A stretch of DNA of 64,000 bases, taken from contig NZ_AXAR01000005.1 of the NCBI RefSeq assembly GCF_000472905.1, positions 45,241 to 109,240 on the forward strand. Direction: 5' to 3'. The notes beneath the pieces were generated by a model. The model ran no database searches, was not told where the DNA came from, and saw only the letters and a program-made list of their open reading frames with translations. This document shows, in pieces, positions 59,133 to 64,000 of the stretch (position 1 is its first letter; every line of letters starts with the position of its first letter). Position numbers and translations under genes: made by a program. The DNA comes from Alicyclobacillus pomorum DSM 14955. GTDB taxonomy: Bacteria > Bacillota > Bacilli > Alicyclobacillales > Alicyclobacillaceae.

Positions 59133-62100
59133 CTATTCCAACAAGACAAGCAAATCTCCGGGTTGGACGCTGTCGCCCGGCTTGCAGAAAACTTCCTTGA
59201 CCACACCGTTCTTCGGTGCTTGCACCTGTATCTCCATTTTCATAGACTCCGTGACCAGTAACACGCTGCCCTTCTCAACTCGGTCTCCTTCACGGAACAG
59301 CACGGAGACCACGGTACCTGGCATCACAGCGCCGACTTCTCCAGGCTGTCCACTGACTTTCCGGCGTTCGCTGACATCCGCAGGAACCGTTCTGTCGACA
59401 ACCTCCACTTCGCGGGGTTGGCCATTCAGCTCGAAGAACACGGTGCGTCGGCCATCCGGTTGCAAATCGCCAATGGACAACAGCTTCACGATGAGCGTTT
59501 TGCCTGGCTCAATCGTGACACAGGTCTCTTCTCCAGGCCGCATACCGTAGAAGAAGGTCAGCGTGTCCAGAGGCGTCAAGTTGCCAAAGCGCTCGCGATG
59601 CAACAAGAGTTCCTCGGTGACCTTCGGATACAGGACGTAGGAGAGCACCTGTTCATCGGTCGGTTCATGGCCTACGCGGTCAGCCAGCGCTTTCTTCTCG
59701 GCTGCAAAATCCACAGGAGGCAGCAGCTCTCCAGGTCTAGAGGACAGCGGCGTGCGACCTTTCAGCACTGCCTTTTGGAGCTGTTCCGGGAATCCGCCGT
59801 AGGGTTTCCCCATGTAGCCCATGAAGTAATCGACGACGGAGGCTGGGAAATCCAGCTCCTCTGCGCGTTCCATCAGAGTTTTCGCGGTCAGCCCATTCTG
59901 TACCAGGAAGATGGCGAAGTCGCCGACCATTTTCGACGACGGCGTGACTTTGACAATGTCGCCGAGCAGTTGATTGACCTCGATGTACGCGCGCTTAACG
60001 TCTTCAAATTTGTCGCCGAGGCCAAGCGCAATGGCTTGTTCACGCAGATTGGTGTACTGTCCGCCCGGCATCTCGTGCCGGTATACTTCGGCCGACGACG
60101 TCTTCATACCACTCTCAAACTTTCCGTAGTAGGCGCGCACCGTCTCCCAGTAGTCGGCCAGGACTTGAAGTTGTTCGAGGTCGTCCGGCACTTCTCTACC
60201 AGATCCGTGCAGTGCCGCCACAAACGCGTTCCAGCTTGGCTGCGACGTCTGTCCGGCCAGGGAACTGATGGCCACATCGACGATGTCCACACCGGCTTCC
60301 GCAGCGGCCAGCAGGGTGGCAATCCCGTTGCCGCTCGTGTCGTGTGTATGCAGGTGAATCGGAATGCCCACGTGGTCCCGCAGCGCTTTGATCAGCTGCT
60401 TGGCAGCGTACGGCTTTAACAACCCGGCCATGTCTTTGATGGCGAGGATGTTGGCCCCGCACTTCTCCAACTCTTCGGCCAGTTTCACGTAGTAGGACAG
60501 AGTGTACTTCGTACGGGTCGGATCCAGGATATCCCCTGTGTAACAGATGGCTGCTTCTGCAATCTTTCCGCTTGCGCGGACTTCTTCGATGGCGACGCGC
60601 ATGTTGGGAACCCAGTTTAGACTGTCGAAGATGCGAAAGACGTCAATCCCGTTCTCCGCAGCTTTTCGAGTAAACGCTTGCACCACGTTGTCGGGATAGT
60701 TTTTGTAACCAACGGCGTTGGCGCCGCGCAGCAACATCTGAAACAGCACGTTGGGAATCGCTTGGCGGAGCATTGCGAGCCGCTCCCACGGATCTTCCTT
60801 TAGAAAGCGCATACTGGCGTCAAACGTGGCACCGCCCCACACTTCCATGGAGAACAGGTTGTGTCCGATGTGCGAGGTGGCCTCGGCAATGGCAGCCAGG
60901 TCACGTGTGCGCACTCGCGTGGCGAGGAGCGATTGGTGTGCGTCTCGAAAGGTGGTATCGGTCAGCCAAACGCGGCGCTGCTGTCGAATATGTTGCAGCA
61001 GTCCATCGACGCCCTGTTCGTGCAGGAGGTCGCGCGTACCGCGAGGCCGTTGCTCTTCGTAGCGGAAGTGCGGGATGTTTGGCTTCGGTACTTGCGGTTT
61101 CGGTTCGGGGCCAAGTCCTTCCGGTCCGTTGACGGTGACGTCGGCGATGTAGGTCAATAGCTTTGTCCCGCGGTCTTTGCGCTGTGGGAACAGGAACAAT
61201 TCCGGGTGCGAGTCAATGTAGTGGACGTCGCAACGCCCCTCCAGAAATTTCGGATGGTTGACGACGTTGACCAGGAAGGGGATGTTCGTTTTGACGCCGC
61301 GAATTCGGAACTCCTGCAGGGCCCGGTGCATCTTTTGGGCCGCTTGGTGGAAGGTCAGTCCATGTGCGCTGATTTTGACCAGCAGGGAATCGTAGTACGG
61401 GAGCACGCGAGCTCCGTTGTATCCGTTGCCCGTGTCTAGGCGGATGCCGAAGCCAGCTGCGGATCGGTACGTGGCAATACGACCCGTGTCGGGCAGAAAC
61501 CCGTTTTGGGGATCTTCTGTAGTGACGCGACACTGAATGGCGTATCCTCGCGTGCGCACGTCTTCCTGCGACTTGATGCCAATCTCCGGAGCGCTGAGCG
61601 CGTACCCTTCGGCCACTCGGATCTGCGCCTGTACCAGATCAATCCCCGTGATGAGCTCGGTGATGGTATGCTCTACCTGAATGCGAGGATTCACTTCGAT
61701 GAAGTAATAGTCACCATCTTCTGTCAACAGGAACTCCACGGTCCCGGCGTTTTGGTATCCCACGTGTTGCATCAGACGGACGGCTGTGTTGCAGATGGAT
61801 TCGCGCAGGTCCGATGCAATCAGGCTCGGGGCGATTTCCACTACCTTCTGGTGCCGCCGCTGAATCGAGCAGTCCCGTTCGTAGAGGTGCACGAGGTTGC
61901 CGAAGGCGTCGCCGAGGATTTGGACTTCGATGTGCTTCGGATGATCAATGTACTTTTCTACGTATACGCCGGCGGATCCAAACGCGGCCTGTGCCTCGCT
62001 GCTGGCGCGCTCGAACGCTTCCACCAACTCTTCACGGGTTTGTACCACGCGCATGCCGCGGCCACCACCGCCGCTGATGGCTTTGACAATGACAGGGAAG

Positions 62101-62576
62101 CCGACCGATTCCGCGAAAGCCATGGCTCCGTCGACGTCGACAGCCCCCTCGGTTCCAGGTACCACCGGCACTCCGGCTGCCATAGCGGCTTTGCGGGCTG
62201 CTGCCTTGTCGCCGAACATGCGCAGGTGTTCGGGGCGTGGGCCGATGAAGGTAATCCCTGACCGCTCGCAGGCGAGTGCCAATTCTTCGCTCTCTGACAA
62301 GAATCCATAACCCGGATGGATGGCATCGCAGTTCGTGCGGAGGGCGACGTCGATGATGCTGTCCACGTCCAAGTAGGCGCCGACTGGGCTCTTTCCTTGC
62401 CCAATCAAATACGCCTCGTCCGCCTTGTAACGATGCAAGGACAACTTGTCTTCTTCCGAATACACTGCAACGGTTTGAATGCCCAGCTCTGTGCACGCAC
62501 GGCAGATGCGGATGGCAATCTCCCCGCGGTTCGCGACTAAGACCCTCTGAAACGGCTTACTCCCCATAATTTTCAT
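59133..62576 (-). CDS. pyc: pyruvate carboxylase
   Basis: This is an 1147-residue biotin enzyme converting pyruvate, bicarbonate and ATP to oxaloacetate. Domains in order are biotin carboxylase (about 1-455; RVLVANRGEIAIRICRA, KAISGGGGRGMRVVQ, FIEVNPRIQVEHT), carboxyltransferase (about 535-1000; LTDTTFRDAHQSLLATRVRT), and biotin carrier (last 75 residues). Lys1113 in TESMKMEI carries biotin. ATG 62576 follows GAGAGGTGAG. It is monocistronic. It replenishes the TCA cycle and starts gluconeogenesis. Size and layout are fully standard. Confidence 0.98.
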   Translation of the reverse strand: MKIMGSKPFQRVLVANRGEIAIRICRACTELGIQTVAVYSEEDKLSLHRYKADEAYLIGQGKSPVGAYLDVDSIIDVALRTNCDAIHPGYGFLSESEELALACERSGITFIGPRPEHLRMFGDKAAARKAAMAAGVPVVPGTEGAVDVDGAMAFAESVGFPVIVKAISGGGGRGMRVVQTREELVEAFERASSEAQAAFGSAGVYVEKYIDHPKHIEVQILGDAFGNLVHLYERDCSIQRRHQKVVEIAPSLIASDLRESICNTAVRLMQHVGYQNAGTVEFLLTEDGDYYFIEVNPRIQVEHTITELITGIDLVQAQIRVAEGYALSAPEIGIKSQEDVRTRGYAIQCRVTTEDPQNGFLPDTGRIATYRSAAGFGIRLDTGNGYNGARVLPYYDSLLVKISAHGLTFHQAAQKMHRALQEFRIRGVKTNIPFLVNVVNHPKFLEGRCDVHYIDSHPELFLFPQRKDRGTKLLTYIADVTVNGPEGLGPEPKPQVPKPNIPHFRYEEQRPRGTRDLLHEQGVDGLLQHIRQQRRVWLTDTTFRDAHQSLLATRVRTRDLAAIAEATSHIGHNLFSMEVWGGATFDASMRFLKEDPWERLAMLRQAIPNVLFQMLLRGANAVGYKNYPDNVVQAFTRKAAENGIDVFRIFDSLNWVPNMRVAIEEVRASGKIAEAAICYTGDILDPTRTKYTLSYYVKLAEELEKCGANILAIKDMAGLLKPYAAKQLIKALRDHVGIPIHLHTHDTSGNGIATLLAAAEAGVDIVDVAISSLAGQTSQPSWNAFVAALHGSGREVPDDLEQLQVLADYWETVRAYYGKFESGMKTSSAEVYRHEMPGGQYTNLREQAIALGLGDKFEDVKRAYIEVNQLLGDIVKVTPSSKMVGDFAIFLVQNGLTAKTLMERAEELDFPASVVDYFMGYMGKPYGGFPEQLQKAVLKGRTPLSSRPGELLPPVDFAAEKKALADRVGHEPTDEQVLSYVLYPKVTEELLLHRERFGNLTPLDTLTFFYGMRPGEETCVTIEPGKTLIVKLLSIGDLQPDGRRTVFFELNGQPREVEVVDRTVPADVSERRKVSGQPGEVGAVMPGTVVSVLFREGDRVEKGSVLLVTESMKMEIQVQAPKNGVVKEVFCKPGDSVQPGDLLVLLE

Positions 62577-62723
62577 CTCACCTCTCCCACCTCATTGTAC
62601 AATCCGCGATTCGCACTTAAAAGTGGGAGTTTTATGAAGAATGGTAGATGAATCAATGGAAGAAATTATTGGAACTTCATTCAATTTCATTGTACACTCG
62701 CATCAAGTGAGGTGAGGGGTTAC

Positions 62724-62966
62724 GTGGCATTGGAAGTCAACAACGTCACCAAGCGGTTTGGCGACAAAATCGCAGTGCAAGATCTCAACTTCAAGGTCGA
62801 ACGCGGACAAGTGTTTGGACTGCTCGGCCTGAACGGAGCAGGAAAGTCCACGACCATCCGAATCATCCTGAACATCCTGCAGCCAGATGAAGGCACTGTA
62901 GCCTGGAATGGACGCCCAGCTGAGGGTGCGCACCACCGTTTCGGGTATTTGCCGGAAGAGAGGGGA
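62724..62966 (+). pseudogene. truncated ABC transporter ATPase (broken 5' fragment)
   Basis: The first 81 codons read as a good ABC ATPase (NatA/YhaQ-like): EVNNVTKRFGDKIAVQDLNF, Walker A LLGLNGAGKSTTIR, and the Q-loop region FGYLPEERG. After that point the frame continues to 63119, but the protein bears no resemblance to the family: the signature, Walker B and H-loop are missing. GTG 62724 follows GAGGTGAGGGG, so the 5' end looks intact. A hairpin (62972-63001) begins directly after the break. It looks like a deletion or recombination scar. Confidence 0.7.
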
Positions 62967-62971
62967 TGTGA

Positions 62972-63001
62972 AAAGCTGTCACACTATCCTGTGGCAGCTT
63001 T
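62972..63001 (+). terminator. hairpin at the breakpoint of the ABC ATPase fragment
   Basis: AAAGCTGTCACA and TGTGGCAGCTTT form a 12-bp stem with one mismatch, followed by CTTC. It may be the terminator of the lost gene, fused to its 5' end by deletion. Confidence 0.6.
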
Positions 63002-63269
63002 CTTCATCTCAAACTCGGCGCATGCATGGTGTGATGGTCCGTGGAGATCCATGTCGTGTTTGCTGTCGCAATTCCCCGGGAAATGTCAGATACCGGTACT
63101 CCTCGCACTTACGCGATGATCATTGGTGGTAAATTGGGCGCGTGGGTGCACTGAATATCAATGAGAGCGGTTGGATTACGTTTTGATGGCGTAGGGCGCG
63201 CGATGCGCATGAAATTGGCGCCCAGAAAAATTCTGGACGCCAGCGGTGTGTCGATTCGTGTCTTTCGGC
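63002..63269. other. intergenic stretch without recognised genes
   Basis: I see no convincing coding sequence here. A GGCGCCCAGAA/TTCTGGACGCC hairpin at 63219-63243 may end proS transcription from the right. Remnants of an ABC permease were looked for and not found. Confidence 0.5.
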
Positions 63270-64000
63270 TCAGTACGATCTTGCAAACCACACGGTATGC
63301 TGAGCAGGTTTTCCGCAGTTGATGCAATGTTTCATCTCCTGCGGCGGCTGGAACGGGATGTTCCGACTGGTGGCGCTGCACTCGTCTTTGACAGCTTTTT
63401 CGCAAGCTTCGTCGCCGCACCAGCCGGCCAGGACGAACCCGCGTTTTTCTCGGATGATGTCCGCGAGTTCAGGCAATGTGTCCGCTGTGTAGGAGTGCTC
63501 GTCCCGGAACGCTTTGGCCTTTGCGTACATGTTCGCCTGGATATCGTCCAAGAGCTGTGGCAGCGCGGACAGCAGGCTGTCCGTGGATACCGGCGTTTTT
63601 TCACCTGTGTCGCGGCGGACAAGCACCACCTGGCCATTGTCCATGTCGCGCGGGCCGACTTCCAACCGTACAGGGATTCCACGCATCTCATATTCGTTGA
63701 ATTTCCAACCCGGACTCAAGTCTTCCCGGGCGTCCATGCGGACGCGGATGTTGGCGGCCAACAAACGCTGACGCAGATCTTCCGCATGATTTACGACCCG
63801 CTCGCGTTCCTTCTGAGGGCCGATGGGAATGATGATGACTTGCGTCGGTGCCACCCGCGGCGGCAATGCCAATCCTCTGTCATCCCCGTGAACCATGATA
63901 AGGGCTCCCAAAAGACGTGTGCTGACACCCCACGAGGTTGTATAGGCGTACTTTAATTGATTGTCCTTGTCCAAAAACTTGATGTCGAACGCCTGTGCGA
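63270..64000 (-). CDS. proS: prolyl-tRNA synthetase (3' part; 5' end outside the window)
   Basis: This is the C-terminal 243 codons of a class II aminoacyl-tRNA synthetase; the frame stays open through the right edge. Motif 3 is WGVSTRLLGALIMVHGDDRG, followed by the anticodon-binding domain (QVIIIPIGPQKERERVVNHA). The C-terminal domain ends KHCINCGKPAQHTVWFARSY with the earlier WCGDEACEKAVKDEC, a zinc-site-like Cys set, and the terminal Tyr. These features define the eukaryote/archaeon-like ProS (no insertion domain), used by some Firmicutes. It charges tRNA-Pro. Confidence 0.95.
   Translation of the reverse strand, partial: AQAFDIKFLDKDNQLKYAYTTSWGVSTRLLGALIMVHGDDRGLALPPRVAPTQVIIIPIGPQKERERVVNHAEDLRQRLLAANIRVRMDAREDLSPGWKFNEYEMRGIPVRLEVGPRDMDNGQVVLVRRDTGEKTPVSTDSLLSALPQLLDDIQANMYAKAKAFRDEHSYTADTLPELADIIREKRGFVLAGWCGDEACEKAVKDECSATSRNIPFQPPQEMKHCINCGKPAQHTVWFARSY

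Noticed and set aside
63002-63269. Possible permease remnant next to the broken ABC ATPase
   Set aside because: No frame of the region shows hydrophobic helices or any ABC permease motif.

Overview
The window is a gene-dense stretch (roughly 53% GC by eye, both strands used) of a Gram-positive, spore-forming, aerobic Bacillales chromosome. The gene set points to an Alicyclobacillus-like organism, but that assignment is inference, because no rRNA or other marker settles it. The supporting Bacillales hallmarks are a ytcCBA-like spore-surface sugar cluster, GlpP antitermination of glycerol genes, a yhbDEF block, an aa3-type menaquinol oxidase (qoxABCD), a UPF0735/PheB gene beside hom, and strong Shine-Dalgarno sites before nearly every gene. 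No rRNA, tRNA, insertion sequence, prophage or CRISPR array was seen.

Layout. 1-6.3 kb: the tandem-repeat 3' end of an upstream gene, then a GT4 glycosyltransferase, nucleotide-sugar epimerase, UDP-glucose dehydrogenase, sugar-1-P nucleotidyltransferase and an ATP-grasp ligase. 6.4-7.3 kb: an R2-like ligand-binding oxidase. 7.5-15.2 kb: glycerol and dihydroxyacetone catabolism (glpD, glpK, glpF and glpP on minus; dhaK-dhaL-dhaM on plus). 15.3-18.8 kb: a minus-strand redox group (aldo/keto reductase, MsrB, flavin monooxygenase-like, pirin). 19-28.4 kb: mixed housekeeping (acyl-CoA dehydrogenase, DUF1641, peroxiredoxin, trans-sulfuration enzyme, rpsD, L,D-transpeptidase, secreted phosphoesterase, purU). 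28.5-32.6 kb: holin-like membrane protein, yhbD, two bactofilins, and an MFS exporter. 33-37.4 kb: two tiny membrane proteins followed by qoxABCD. 37.7-45.7 kb: a PrsA/SurA-like lipid-side foldase fragment, a quinone oxidoreductase, and a LacI-controlled alpha-glucoside ABC uptake plus glucosidase operon. 46-51.4 kb: cold-shock protein, a GT2/PIG-L/GT2 island, M29 aminopeptidase and two small unknown genes. 51.5-64 kb: aminotransferase, MarR plus an ABC exporter, isochorismatase-like hydrolase, hom and pheB, a radical SAM protein plus glutathione peroxidase, pyruvate carboxylase, a broken ABC ATPase gene and the 3' part of proS.

How the parts work together. The glp and dha genes form one module: GlpF imports glycerol, GlpK and GlpD convert it to DHAP, and DhaKLM phosphorylates free dihydroxyacetone with PEP. 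Three separate transcription units in this module carry near-identical leader terminators whose stems begin AACCACA/TGTGGTT, plus CcpA-like cre sites. This suggests that GlpP antitermination extends to the DHA kinase operon. The ytc-like cluster and the GT2/PIG-L island are both likely to build spore-surface glycans, and both contain repeat-encoded protein tails. The most interesting leads are the extended GlpP regulon, a four-unit 11-bp Pho-box array before the secreted phosphoesterase, the paired 39-40 residue membrane proteins before qox, the long palindrome in the yhbDEF promoter, a ribosomal protein S4 with a His-Cys3 zinc-knuckle pattern, and a radical SAM protein with CX11CX2C spacing.
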